A stretch of 64,000 nucleotides of DNA from Shewanella japonica (GTDB taxonomy: Bacteria; Pseudomonadota; Gammaproteobacteria; Enterobacterales; Shewanellaceae): assembly GCF_002075795.1 (NCBI RefSeq), contig NZ_CP020472.1:231001-295000 (forward strand), given 5' to 3'. The notes beneath the pieces are model-generated. The model was not told the DNA's origin. It worked only from the letters and a program-made list of their open reading frames with translations, and did no database searches. Below, in pieces: positions 28,384-37,563 of the stretch. The stretch's first letter is position 1. Each line of letters opens with the position of its first letter. Position numbers and translations under genes: made by a program.

Positions 28384-28428
28384 CCGCCATAATGTCGGTT
28401 TTTTGCATTAATTCCGACAATATGGTGG
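28384..28428. promoter_or_regulatory. Inverted repeat in the lrp-type/exporter divergent promoter
   Basis: The arms CCGCCATAATGTCGG (28384-28398) and CCGACAATATGGTGG (28414-28428) are complementary at 13 of 15 positions, separated by 15 bases. It lies 45 bases upstream of the regulator start and 90 bases upstream of the exporter start. This is a good candidate operator. Confidence 0.65.
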
Positions 28429-28517
28429 TTTAATCCATTATCTTGTGGGGTATTTACGGCAGTTTGTTTATCATTTTAATTTTATAATTCTTTCAAACTT
28501 CACCATAGAATAAGCCA

Positions 28518-29786
28518 ATGAATCAAATTACAGGAACGATAGGGCGCTGGCAAGGTGCCGGGTTGATGGCCACCACTTTGCTAGGTACAGGGGTATTTAT
28601 TTTGCCGCAAATGACCATTGCGGTGGCAAATAGTGGTGCATTATTGGCGTGGGCTATATTAACCATCGCCATTTTGCCTGTTGCGGTGGTGTTTGGGTTA
28701 TTGGCTAGTCGCTTCCCACATGCCGCAGGGCCTGCCTATTTTATTGAGAAAGCTTATGGCACCACAGCAGGGCGCACAATAGGATTAATTTTCTTGTTTG
28801 TGATACCTATTGGGGCGCCAGCAGCGATTTTAATGACTTTCCAGTTTATGGATGCACTTGTGTCTATTACTGGCTGGGGGCAATTAGCGGCCGAACTCAC
28901 CATTGTGGCGGTATTGTTACTGCTTAATTATCGCGGGATTCAAGTTTCGGCCAAGTTGCAATTTGCGTTAACGCTAGCCATTGTCGCTGTTGTTGCTGTG
29001 CTATTTGGTGCGAGTGGCACCAATGTCAGCCAAGTGGAATCTTTTGCAAGTATGGCTTCACCAGAAGCTTCTACAGTGATGTTAGCTATGGGGATCGGCT
29101 TTTGGAGCTTTTTGGGCATCGAAGCCATGACACATTTAGCCAATGATTTTAACGATCCTAAAAAGGATATGTTACCGGCTATGATGATAGGCACTGTCCT
29201 CGTTGGCGTGATTTACCTTATCTGTACTTTATTGCTGTTGATGGTGCCAAGTGATAAAGAAGGCTTAGCCATGATCCACGCATTCAATGTGTTATTAGGT
29301 GATATCACTTGGCAAGGCATGGGTGCACAAGTGATTGGAGTATTAGGTATTGCCAGTGGTTTGGCGACGGTCAATGTGTATTGTGCAAGTGCAGCGAGAT
29401 TATTGTGGAGTTTCAGTAAAGAAGGGGTGCTGCCAAGTTATTTTAGCCAGCTTAATGGCTATGGCGTGCCATTACGTGCGTTGAACACTATTTTGACCAT
29501 CATGGCATTGGTCATCACCTTAACCTTTGTGACAGAGCAAAAGCTTGAAGATCTTATTGCATGGAGTAATGGTGTGTTTGTGATTATTTATCTGCTGACC
29601 ATGCTATCGGCAGTAAAATTGCTCAGCAAACGTTATTTGCCATTGATTATTGGTGGTAGTGTATTTTGTATTGGCGTGGGCATCGCCTTAGCTGAAAATA
29701 TGCTGTATTCATTTATTCTACTGGTGGTGATAGCGCCGTTTATGTATTGGCAGAAACAGCATCAAGCTCGCAAACAGTTGGCGTAG
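28518..29786 (+). CDS. Amino acid exporter of the APC superfamily (YjeH-like)
   Basis: 422 residues with about 12 hydrophobic segments. The N-terminus GAGLMATTLLGTGVFILPQMT, the VIPIGAPAAILM segment and GFWSFLGIEAMTHLANDFNDPKKD parallel E. coli YjeH, which exports methionine and branched-chain amino acids. Export of one of these amino acids under control of the divergent Lrp-type regulator is the simplest reading. The substrate is inferred. A terminator follows. Confidence 0.87.
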   Translation: MNQITGTIGRWQGAGLMATTLLGTGVFILPQMTIAVANSGALLAWAILTIAILPVAVVFGLLASRFPHAAGPAYFIEKAYGTTAGRTIGLIFLFVIPIGAPAAILMTFQFMDALVSITGWGQLAAELTIVAVLLLLNYRGIQVSAKLQFALTLAIVAVVAVLFGASGTNVSQVESFASMASPEASTVMLAMGIGFWSFLGIEAMTHLANDFNDPKKDMLPAMMIGTVLVGVIYLICTLLLLMVPSDKEGLAMIHAFNVLLGDITWQGMGAQVIGVLGIASGLATVNVYCASAARLLWSFSKEGVLPSYFSQLNGYGVPLRALNTILTIMALVITLTFVTEQKLEDLIAWSNGVFVIIYLLTMLSAVKLLSKRYLPLIIGGSVFCIGVGIALAENMLYSFILLVVIAPFMYWQKQHQARKQLA

Positions 29787-29809
29787 TATTCCCTAGGTTA
29801 CCAAAACAA

Positions 29810-29836
29810 AAAACAGCGCTTAATGCGCTGTTTTTC
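29810..29836 (+). terminator. Terminator after the YjeH-like gene
   Basis: AAAAACAGCGC, TTAAT loop, GCGCTGTTTTT: a perfect 11-base stem with T tracts usable in both directions; the leftward TerB gene ends at 29863. Confidence 0.9.
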
Positions 29837-29862
29837 TATGACTAAATTATGCAAAAACCGAG

Positions 29863-30312
29863 TTAGCGTTGCTCCATGGCAATATTACGCATTTGAATGA
29901 CTTCACTATGCTTTAAATACAGCAAATCTGCAGTTCGGCGAATGATTTGATCTTCGTTTCGGCACAATTTGCCATCAGAGTATGCCAGCTTCCACATACA
30001 CAGTAGCAGCTTTTGCTTTTGCTCAATTGAGCATTGAGCATTAATTTCGGCGGTGAACTCAAATAACGACGTTGCGTTACCTTGAACTAATTTGGCCTCG
30101 TCAATTAATGCATTTGCTTCAGCTGAACTGATATTTAAGCTGTGACTAATCATGCTTGGGAGCATGGCGACTTCTTGCTCATCGAGCGTCTCATCTGCAT
30201 ACATGACTTCAAGCAGTAAACTCACTGCGGCTAATTTTAGCTGTTGCGCTTGCTCTTCAGGGGTCACTGCTTGAGCATGGGATTGTAAAAACTGTTTCAG
30301 TTTCGCGATCAT
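29863..30312 (-). CDS. TerB-domain protein
   Basis: 149 residues, mostly helical. The core LKLAAVSLLLEVMYADETLDEQEVAML and LLLCMWKLAYSDGKLCRNEDQIIRRTADLLYL fits the TerB/DjlA-type tellurite-resistance fold with acidic metal-binding positions. AGGAGG lies in front of the ATG at 30312; the frame upstream to 30384 is unlikely to be translated. The role in the cell is unknown. Confidence 0.85.
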   Translation of the reverse strand: MIAKLKQFLQSHAQAVTPEEQAQQLKLAAVSLLLEVMYADETLDEQEVAMLPSMISHSLNISSAEANALIDEAKLVQGNATSLFEFTAEINAQCSIEQKQKLLLCMWKLAYSDGKLCRNEDQIIRRTADLLYLKHSEVIQMRNIAMEQR

Positions 30313-30385
30313 TTTGCCTCCTACACGCCAGCTAATGAGCGCATTTAATGGGAAATCTATATTGATTAAGCTTAACAGAGACAAT

Positions 30386-30410
30386 AATGCCGAGCGAATT
30401 GCTCGGCATT
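30386..30410 (-). terminator. Hairpin after the DUF2780 gene
   Basis: AATGCCGAGC, GAATT loop, GCTCGGCATT: a perfect 10-base stem just past the gene ending at 30441. The following T tract is poor, so it may be a weak or factor-assisted terminator. Confidence 0.55.
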
Positions 30411-30440
30411 AAATTATGTTAATCCTAAATGCTGTTTGGC

Positions 30441-30971
30441 TTATAGCAATGAATTAACACCTTTCATCAGCAAATCGACTGTACCTTCGCTGCCGTTAGT
30501 CTCTAAATATGATTTAGCGATATCGACCATAGGCGCTACGTATTCTTTTTTGATACCAAGTTGTTCAAATGCATCATAAACCATAGCTGCGCCTTCAAAT
30601 GACTGACCTAAGTCACCCGCCTGGGATAATAACCCTGACATACCAGAATCTGAAGATAGCTCAGGTACTGCTGCGAGTAATGCATCGGCTCCAGGAATAC
30701 TGTTTGATAGCTGGCTGAAATCAGAACCGCCTAGGTTTGATTGCGCTAGGCTTAAAAGCGTGCCTAACCCGCCTTCAGCTTGTTCTTGGCTTAACCCGAG
30801 TTGTGACATGACATTACCAACTAAGTCAGTAGATTGAGTAGCCGCAGTGTCTACTTGTTCTACTTTCTTTTCATCGCTTCCAAATACACTGTCTAACCAA
30901 CTTGCCTGTGCTGGTGAAGTTACGGCAAACATCGCTATTAGAAGACTTACTGCAGGGCTTAATTTCATCAT
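30441..30971 (-). CDS. DUF2780 secreted protein (VcgC/VcgE-like)
   Basis: 176 residues. A signal peptide ending near SPAQA is followed by a region rich in Gly, Ser, Leu and Gln with LVGNVMSQLGLSQEQAEGGLGTLLSLAQ, AMVYDAFEQLGI and AKSYLETNG, which matches DUF2780. Other ATGs at 30977 and 30968 are possible; AGGAT is best placed for 30971 or 30968. No function is known. Confidence 0.8.
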   Translation of the reverse strand: MMKLSPAVSLLIAMFAVTSPAQASWLDSVFGSDEKKVEQVDTAATQSTDLVGNVMSQLGLSQEQAEGGLGTLLSLAQSNLGGSDFSQLSNSIPGADALLAAVPELSSDSGMSGLLSQAGDLGQSFEGAAMVYDAFEQLGIKKEYVAPMVDIAKSYLETNGSEGTVDLLMKGVNSLL

Positions 30972-31163
30972 GGCCATCCTGTGGTTTTGTTGAATGATTA
31001 AAGGTGAGGTATCGATATTCTGTCACCATTTTAACGTTATTCACAAAAATGTGACAATTGATTTGATTAACTTCTATTAAGCTTCAATATCAATTGTGCA
31101 AAAACACTGTTTTTTCGGTATCCTTAGCAGCATATTTGTCTTATTTAGATTATTGGAAATCCC

Positions 31164-31895
31164 ATGTCATTGTCTGCAATTTTGACTGAAGCATATAATT
31201 TCTTTCGTAACCATATTGCACAGCTTGCTTCGCTTACTGTGCCACTACTGTTAATTCAAGTAATGATCCAAGTGTGGTTAGGAACAGAACTCGCAGCGCA
31301 AGCTGAAGTAGAAATCCCACAGTTTGGCGCTATTCATGGTGCAGCCATGATGGCGTTACTGTTAATTTTTTCATTATTGATTGCCGCGCTAACCTTGTAT
31401 TTAGAGGTTCGTTCACGAGGTCATGATGTGACCCCTGGTTTAGTGCTTAAAAACAGCTTTACCTTTGTGCCACCATTACTACTCGCAGGGGTATTCTCTG
31501 GTTTAGCCATTTTGGCACCTGTTATGTTATTTGCCGTGTTTGGGCCATTTTGGATTATTGGATTAAGTATTAGTTTCTACTTGTTTGCTCGCCTTGCATA
31601 CGTCAACTTTATGGTTATCGTAGAACGTGTATCACCGCTTGAAGCCATTAAAAGTAGCTTTAAGTTTTCATCACCAATCGTATTGAAAACTATGCTTATT
31701 TTAATGTTATATCTGCCACTTTCTATGGTAGGTGGTATCGTGTTGCAGTTAACAGAATTCGGTGGTTTCCCACTACGCATTATTATTGATACCTTGTTCG
31801 CATTTTTAGGACTTTTCGTTAACGTTGCCTTATTTAGATTGTATATGGTTAACCGTACGACAGATGATAGTGAATCAGATACCACAGAAATCTAA
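31164..31895 (+). CDS. YciC-like (UPF0259) integral membrane protein
   Basis: 243 residues with about six hydrophobic helices. The opening ILTEAYNFFRNHIAQLASLTVPLLL, the central VIVERVSPLEAIKSSFKF and the end ALFRLYMVNR are shared with E. coli YciC, a poorly characterised inner membrane protein. The downstream Sel1/DUF4145 gene starts after 31 bases, so the two probably form a unit. Confidence 0.75.
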   Translation: MSLSAILTEAYNFFRNHIAQLASLTVPLLLIQVMIQVWLGTELAAQAEVEIPQFGAIHGAAMMALLLIFSLLIAALTLYLEVRSRGHDVTPGLVLKNSFTFVPPLLLAGVFSGLAILAPVMLFAVFGPFWIIGLSISFYLFARLAYVNFMVIVERVSPLEAIKSSFKFSSPIVLKTMLILMLYLPLSMVGGIVLQLTEFGGFPLRIIIDTLFAFLGLFVNVALFRLYMVNRTTDDSESDTTEI

Positions 31896-31926
31896 ATGCG
31901 AGTAATCATGCTAAGGAGCCACGCCA

Positions 31927-33330
31927 GTGTTAAATGATATTGAATTTATTGGCGGCTTCTCAGCTGACATCGTAGACGATTACACCAAAGCCAAAAGCTA
32001 CGTTAGAGATATTCCAACACAGGCTTTGGTGTTCGTTCGTAGTTTTACCCATCAAGTCACCTCGCTATTAGCCGATAAACATTCCGTTAAATTTAATAGC
32101 CCAAACTTATATGACCGCATCGAGCAATTGAATCGAATGCGTTTTATTGATGTACCAACCACACGTGCACTGCACCGATTACGCAGCGACGGTAACCGTG
32201 GTGCTCATCCAGAAAAATATCATTTAACGCAAGAGCAGCTTGTCTCACTGGCTGAGAAAACCATCAAGAATATCTTGTCGTTAATTACCTTGCTGTATCC
32301 AAAAGTACACCGTAAAAAAGCGCCTGAGTATCAGTTTGAAGCCTTTGATTCATATGTGGGGCGTGAGCTGTGCTATCAAGCTGTGATGCACAACGATCCG
32401 CAGGCTCAGTACCTGGTGGGTATGTCGCTTAAATCAAAAGCGTTAATGCAACAAGAGCAAGAGCAATCACTTGAGCAAGATGCCGAAAATCAAGTTGAGT
32501 CAGTTGGCACATTTAAGCAAGCGGCTAATTGGTTTGAGCTGGCTTCAGACAAGCATCAACAAGCCTTATTTGAGCATGGCGTTGCTTTACTGCATGGCTA
32601 CAGTGGTGAAAAAAATGCCTTAGCTGGCGAGATAGCTATTGAACGTGCTGCAGAAGCTGGCGTCATAGAAGCGAAAGCTCTATTAGGCTTCTTTTTCTTG
32701 GTTGGTAGTGAAAACTTTGCAGTGGATTTAGCGGTAGCGGCGAATTGGTTAGAGCAAGCTGCATTAGCTGAAAACACTGAAGCGATGTCAAACCTAGGCG
32801 TTTTGTATTATCAGCAACAACAGCTTGATAAGGCTTTTGAATGGATTAATAAAGCGGCTCAAGCGGGTTATCCTCATGCTCAATATCATCTTGCCTTGAT
32901 GTTATTTAATGGTGAAGGCTGTGAAGCAAATCCAAATGCCAGTGAACATTGGCTGGCAGAGGCGGCCGAGCAAGGTCAATTAGACGCCATGTTTACCCGA
33001 GCCCAGCATATGCTTAATGATGATTCAGGTTTAGGGGCAGATGTGTGTTTAGCAGAGCGATATTTGCGAGATGTGATTAACTATGGCCGCAGTGTTCCTG
33101 CAATGATAGAGCTAAGTGTCGCGCTTGCTGATGGTGTATTTAAACGCATTGATGTGGTTGAATCGGCGTCATTGCTTAAACTAGCCAAACAATATGCTAA
33201 TGATGAACAAGCTGAGATTATCGAACCGATTTGGCAATCGCTTCAAATTCAAATTGATAATGTGATCGCGCTTAAACCTAGTGAAGAAGAGCTGAAATCT
33301 TTGATTCATGCACAAGGGATCTTGGCTTAG
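31927..33330 (+). CDS. DUF4145 plus Sel1-repeat protein
   Basis: 467 residues, no signal peptide. Residues 1-125 resemble DUF4145 (ALVFVRSFTHQVTSLLAD, then IDVPTTRALHRLRSDGNRGAHP). Sel1-like repeats follow from about 155 to 400, for example AANWLEQAALAENTEAMSNLGVLYYQQQQ, AFEWINKAAQAGYPHAQYHLALMLFNGEG and SEHWLAEAAEQGQLDAMFTRAQ. Sel1 repeats usually scaffold protein contacts. The start is GTG with AAGGAG eight bases upstream. Confidence 0.85.
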   Translation: MLNDIEFIGGFSADIVDDYTKAKSYVRDIPTQALVFVRSFTHQVTSLLADKHSVKFNSPNLYDRIEQLNRMRFIDVPTTRALHRLRSDGNRGAHPEKYHLTQEQLVSLAEKTIKNILSLITLLYPKVHRKKAPEYQFEAFDSYVGRELCYQAVMHNDPQAQYLVGMSLKSKALMQQEQEQSLEQDAENQVESVGTFKQAANWFELASDKHQQALFEHGVALLHGYSGEKNALAGEIAIERAAEAGVIEAKALLGFFFLVGSENFAVDLAVAANWLEQAALAENTEAMSNLGVLYYQQQQLDKAFEWINKAAQAGYPHAQYHLALMLFNGEGCEANPNASEHWLAEAAEQGQLDAMFTRAQHMLNDDSGLGADVCLAERYLRDVINYGRSVPAMIELSVALADGVFKRIDVVESASLLKLAKQYANDEQAEIIEPIWQSLQIQIDNVIALKPSEEELKSLIHAQGILA

Positions 33331-33430
33331 TTATGTTTTATTAGCCATATTCTATTTGTCATCAGGTAAAGTGAATTTTCAAAATCTGAGATTTTTTACA
33401 CGCAACTATCAACTTCTTGAATGAAGAAAC

Positions 33431-33458
33431 AAAAACACCGCCAAATGGCGGTGTTTTT
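33431..33458. terminator. Bidirectional terminator
   Basis: AAAAACACCGCC, AAAT loop, GGCGGTGTTTTT: a perfect 12-base stem between the Sel1 gene (ends 33330) and the leftward membrane gene (ends 33499). Confidence 0.92.
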
Positions 33459-33498
33459 GGTTGAGTCATGACTCATGTGTGACAAGCTAACAAACGTA

Positions 33499-33846
33499 TT
33501 AATCAGGTTGATGGTCGAAGGTGCGACCGCTGCGTTGCCTGTGGTTGCCTGTTTGCTTAAACATATCTGATTGGTAAACCGAACGTTCACGTTGGATGTT
33601 CGGATCGCCTCGATAAACCTCATCTGGTGCTTGTTGACCGAAAATTGGCTGCATCTTTGGGGCTAGGTACTTGCGCCCAAGTAGGTTTAACCCGATAAAG
33701 CTAACAACGGCAAACACAATTAAAAATGGCAATAAAACAATCGACATCAAGCCAATAGCGATAATCGATAGTAGTGCAAAAATAGGATTCATGGTGCCAA
33801 CTTTTTGTTTCAGTTGGGCTTGATTTATAAACTGGTTAAAATTCAT
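33499..33846 (-). CDS. Small membrane protein of unknown function
   Basis: 115 residues. A polar start is followed by two hydrophobic stretches (about 20-36 and 38-58) and a long hydrophilic, Arg/Gln/Asp-rich C-terminal half ending HQPD. GAGGAAT precedes the ATG. I do not recognise it. The convergent terminator supports it as a real gene. Confidence 0.68.
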   Translation of the reverse strand: MNFNQFINQAQLKQKVGTMNPIFALLSIIAIGLMSIVLLPFLIVFAVVSFIGLNLLGRKYLAPKMQPIFGQQAPDEVYRGDPNIQRERSVYQSDMFKQTGNHRQRSGRTFDHQPD

Positions 33847-34075
33847 TAATATTCCTCAATATACTGGCTAGACACGAATCAAAAGGCGATGGAAACGTCT
33901 CTAGAATGGCTGGTTAAACTCGAAGCCGTAGAATTTGTATATTAATAATGCAATGGAACAGCTATTAACGTCACGTTAAACCTGGTTAATGTTTGTTAGC
34001 TAAGGTTACGGGTTTGGGGCTGCAAGCATTAAGTCATTGGTTTTAATCAGTATCGTTTATTTGAATCTAGGAAAA

Positions 34076-35044
34076 TTAAACATCGCTTTGATTCACGGCT
34101 TTCGCCACACTTTCACAAATAATATTCCGTAGCCATAAATGTCCAGGTGCTTGACTGTTACGTTCATGCCATAACAACACATAAGCCATTGGCATAAATT
34201 CAAATGGCAAGGGGACTTGTACCAAAGGGTAGAGTTTAACCGCGTGGCGGGCAAAGCTCGATGGTAAGGTAAAGATTAAATCGCTGTACGCGCAAATACT
34301 GGCAGCGCCATAAAAATCGGGCACTGTGGTGCTGATACGACGATGTAAGTTTTGTTCTGCTAGGTGATAATCTAGCGCCCACCAATCATTGCCTTCGCAG
34401 CGCACTTGCACATGTGACATTGTGAGGTAGTTTGCCAAATTCCATTGCGGGCTTTGTATTATTGCTAGCATGGGGTGATCTTGGCGAACCAAGCATACTT
34501 GCTTATCTTTAAATAGGGTTTGATGCTCGATACCGTCTGGTAGTTGCTCAATTTTTAAATCGGCTTGAGGGTGAGTGTCACGACCTGCAATACCAAAATC
34601 AATTTGTCCTAACTGTAAATCTTGCATCGACTTTTCGGTCCAAACATACGAGTCGAGTTTGACGTTAGGGGCATCATGTAACAATGTGCCGATAAAATAC
34701 GGTAGCAAAGTTTCGTAAGCACTTTCGACCATGGAAAATGAAAAATGTTGATTACTGCTTGCAGGCTCAAAAGTTGGTGGTTGGGTGAGCTGATGCAATG
34801 TCTGTAATATTTGTGGCAATTGCTCGCCTAATTGAATGGCATGCGCGGTAGGTTTAAGTCCGTGTGCGGTTCGCTGAAATAATGGATCATCTAAGGTTGA
34901 ACGTAAGCGATTGAGACTTTTACTCAATGCTGACTGGCTTAAGTGCAAGCGGCTGGCGGCGCGCGTGACGCTTTGTTCTTCAAGTAAGACTTGAAGAATG
35001 ACCAATAGGTTGAGATCAATTTTAGCCAGATTATCAATATTCAT
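34076..35044 (-). CDS. LysR-family regulator
   Basis: 322 residues. The N-terminal helix-turn-helix (LLEEQSVTRAASRLHLSQSALSKSLNRLRSTLDDPLFQR) is standard, followed by a NodD/LeuO-type effector domain starting FSMVESAYETLLPYF. It is divergent from a Bcr/CflA drug exporter (116-base gap), which it probably regulates. The ligand is unknown. Confidence 0.92.
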   Translation of the reverse strand: MNIDNLAKIDLNLLVILQVLLEEQSVTRAASRLHLSQSALSKSLNRLRSTLDDPLFQRTAHGLKPTAHAIQLGEQLPQILQTLHQLTQPPTFEPASSNQHFSFSMVESAYETLLPYFIGTLLHDAPNVKLDSYVWTEKSMQDLQLGQIDFGIAGRDTHPQADLKIEQLPDGIEHQTLFKDKQVCLVRQDHPMLAIIQSPQWNLANYLTMSHVQVRCEGNDWWALDYHLAEQNLHRRISTTVPDFYGAASICAYSDLIFTLPSSFARHAVKLYPLVQVPLPFEFMPMAYVLLWHERNSQAPGHLWLRNIICESVAKAVNQSDV

Positions 35045-35160
35045 ATGATATTCCTCTAGGGAAATTTACTTAGGAAATCATACCATTTCTATTCATACCA
35101 TGAGTAGTCTAAAATGCGCGCCTAAATCAATACTCGAAATTAAGAAAGAGACTAGAACAA

Positions 35161-36369
35161 ATGAGACGTAACCTGCTACCCACCTTGATGTTTATGGTGC
35201 TATTAAGCCCATTGGCCATCGATATCTACTTGCCTTCTATGCCAACGATGGCGATAGAGTATGGTGTGAGTGGTAGCCAAGTTCAGTCGACATTAGTGCT
35301 GTTTTTGTTTGCGATGGGCTTAGGTCAAATCCTGATTGGTCCTTTAGCAGATCGTTTTGGGCGCCGTCCTATCGCATTATTTGGTATCGTCCTTTATGGC
35401 GTTAGCAGTCTTATTGGCGCAATGGCACAAGAGTTTGAAGTGCTACAATTAGCTCGAGTTTTACAAGGGTTAGCAGCTTGTTCAACCTCAATTGTAGTAT
35501 TCAGTGCGGTACGTGATTGCTATAGCAGCAAAGAAAGCGTCAAAATGTACAGTTATTTGAAAGGCGCTATTTGTGTTATTCCTGCTTTGGCACCAACACT
35601 AGGTGGCTTACTCGCGCTGCAATTTGGTTGGCGATCTACATTTATTTTTATGGCACTGTACGCCATTATCGTGCTCGCAATTGTCCTCATTAAATTCCCA
35701 GAAACTCGTCCAGAAAACACCGATACCAGTGGCCCTTTATATCGTTGGGCACGTTATAAGCCAGTGCTAAGCGATCCGCATTTTATGTTTTATGCGAGTA
35801 CTTGTATGGTGGCTATGGCTTCTATTGTCACGTACGTATCGTATTCACCTATGTGGCTGATTGGCGAGTTAGGGGTAAGTGAACTTGAGTTTAGTGGCTT
35901 ATTTGGCTTAAATGCTGCGGTAAATATTGCTGCGTGTTTTGCCGCGCCAGTGTTGGTTAAGCATATTGGCAATCGCCCAGCAGTTATTGCTGCACTCGCA
36001 ATGATGTTGTTAGCTGCTGTTATTGAAGTCGTCATGCAGTTAGCTGGACCTGAAACAGGTCTTGCAGCAGGGTTTGCCTTCATGTTGCCAATGATGTTGT
36101 TATGCATTGGTTTTGCAGTATTACTTGGCCCTGCAACGTCAATGGCTTTATCTGCTTTCGGTGAAAGAGCGGGTACTGCAGCAGCCATGTTAGGCTGTAT
36201 TCAAATGAGTGGTGCATCTGTGTTAGCGGGCTTAATTCAGATGACTGACATCAGCGCTCCTTATGCCGTAGCCTTCTTAATGGGTGGTTTATCGTTAGTA
36301 TTGCTATTAATCATGTCGATAAAAAGTTTAAGCCATTTGCATATGGAGCAAGTACAGCCAGAGCATTAA
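35161..36369 (+). CDS. Bcr/CflA-family drug efflux MFS transporter
   Basis: 402 residues with 12 predicted helices. It begins SPLAIDIYLPSMPTMA, has the MFS motif A in LADRFGRRPIALFG, motif C-like ALAPTLGGLLA and the RVLQGLAACS segment, all typical of Bcr/CflA. It should expel drugs or metabolites with proton antiport. The substrate is unknown. A hairpin at 36394-36422 follows. Confidence 0.92.
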   Translation: MRRNLLPTLMFMVLLSPLAIDIYLPSMPTMAIEYGVSGSQVQSTLVLFLFAMGLGQILIGPLADRFGRRPIALFGIVLYGVSSLIGAMAQEFEVLQLARVLQGLAACSTSIVVFSAVRDCYSSKESVKMYSYLKGAICVIPALAPTLGGLLALQFGWRSTFIFMALYAIIVLAIVLIKFPETRPENTDTSGPLYRWARYKPVLSDPHFMFYASTCMVAMASIVTYVSYSPMWLIGELGVSELEFSGLFGLNAAVNIAACFAAPVLVKHIGNRPAVIAALAMMLLAAVIEVVMQLAGPETGLAAGFAFMLPMMLLCIGFAVLLGPATSMALSAFGERAGTAAAMLGCIQMSGASVLAGLIQMTDISAPYAVAFLMGGLSLVLLLIMSIKSLSHLHMEQVQPEH

Positions 36370-36393
36370 TGGTTAAAGTCTGAATTAAATACC

Positions 36394-36422
36394 AATGCCG
36401 CTGGAGGTTATTCAGCGGCATT
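36394..36422 (+). terminator. Terminator after the Bcr-like gene
   Basis: AATGCCGCTG, a nine-base loop, CAGCGGCATT: a perfect 10-base stem followed by GTTGTTTTGGTT. The leftward porin gene ends at 36435, close to it. Confidence 0.75.
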
Positions 36423-36434
36423 GTTGTTTTGGTT

Positions 36435-37457
36435 CTAGAAACGAGCGTTAATCGCGATACCGAAACTGGTATCTGAATCGCTATCAATAAAAAGCTGCTC
36501 TATTGAAGCTCTAGCGGAAATGTATTTAGAGAACTTCCAGAAATAGCTGGTATTAACTGTATAAACATTAAAGCTATCATCACTAATATAGCCACTCGTG
36601 TCGCTGATAAAGCCTTCTGGACTTTGGCTTGAATATGAGAAAGTGCTTTTACTATCATAGTTTAGATATTTATAGCTAGCACCAACAGACCAAGCATTTG
36701 TAATGTACCAGTCTGCATCGATAATTAACGTCGTCTCCTCATGTTTCCCTTTATTACTTGACTCAATCATTTGTGGAATTAAATCATCAGTTCCGTTAAC
36801 AGTATACGTAGTGTATGCACTGTGAGACTTCGACTTAATTTCGGCATAGGTCACTAGTGCAGTTAGCATTAAACCAGACGTTTTTTCAAAAGGTAAGTAA
36901 TGCTCGTATTTGGCGGCTATGGCATCGTAATCTTCTGAACTTTGAGAATTGTATGAATCATACCAAGCGTGATTGGAGTTTGAATAAGTGTTGGAGTGTG
37001 AGTAAGTTAAGTATGACAACGTAACTTTAGCGTATGGATTGAAATAGTAGCCAGCATTGATTTCATAGGTATCTTCATCACTAGAATCAAACCATTCACG
37101 CTCTTGTGTTACTAGGGAGTAAGCACCGCCAATAAAAAAGCGAGAATCGAAAATATATTCACCACTAAGTGCATAAAGGTCTTGGTGATCTGTTGTAGCG
37201 TAACGAGCTGAAACAACAGATGACTGGCTTAAATACGGTGCAAGTTCAAGAGGGACATCGGTTTGGTCTACGCCTTGAAAAAAATAACTATATGTAGCGC
37301 TTGCTAAACCGTCTGAGCTTTCACTGGTGTCAAGAAACCCAATTTCGGCTTGGTGATGAAAGCTACTTTCTGAACTTGATGGAGAGGTATCTGCTGCAAA
37401 AGAGGCGCAGCTTGCAAGGTAAAGTATCACCGAAAGTGATATTTTATTGATAGTCAT
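36435..37457 (-). CDS. Outer membrane beta-barrel protein (putative porin)
   Basis: 340 residues. A signal peptide ends near CASFAA. The mature protein alternates polar and aromatic residues in many short strands (HHQAEIGFLD, ATYSYFFQGV, LYALSGEYIF, YEINAGYYFNPYAKVTLSYL and others). It ends ISARASIEQLF...GIAINARF, with the C-terminal Phe typical of BAM-assembled barrels. It is strikingly rich in Ser and Tyr. It resembles the Shewanella/Vibrio putative solute porins, without a known substrate. GGGAAG precedes the ATG. Confidence 0.78.
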   Translation of the reverse strand: MTINKISLSVILYLASCASFAADTSPSSSESSFHHQAEIGFLDTSESSDGLASATYSYFFQGVDQTDVPLELAPYLSQSSVVSARYATTDHQDLYALSGEYIFDSRFFIGGAYSLVTQEREWFDSSDEDTYEINAGYYFNPYAKVTLSYLTYSHSNTYSNSNHAWYDSYNSQSSEDYDAIAAKYEHYLPFEKTSGLMLTALVTYAEIKSKSHSAYTTYTVNGTDDLIPQMIESSNKGKHEETTLIIDADWYITNAWSVGASYKYLNYDSKSTFSYSSQSPEGFISDTSGYISDDSFNVYTVNTSYFWKFSKYISARASIEQLFIDSDSDTSFGIAINARF

Positions 37458-37505
37458 AATTCTTCCCTGAGTTAAAATATATCCTAAACATAGGCTTAAT
37501 TAGCA

Positions 37506-37525
37506 AATGTTATTTAAGTAACATT
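37506..37525. promoter_or_regulatory. Operator-like palindrome between porin and DTW genes
   Basis: AATGTTA-TTTAAG-TAACATT is symmetrical at 9 of 10 base pairs. It lies 49 bases upstream of the porin start and 39 bases upstream of the DTW gene start, well placed for a dimeric regulator. Confidence 0.5.
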
Positions 37526-37563
37526 ACATATAATTTCTTTTATTACAACAGGCTATAATTTTA

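Noticed and set aside
35790..36188. Leftward 132-codon open frame inside the Bcr-like gene
   Set aside because: Antisense to a clear MFS transporter; composition (Ala, Ile, Asn) mirrors membrane-helix codons.
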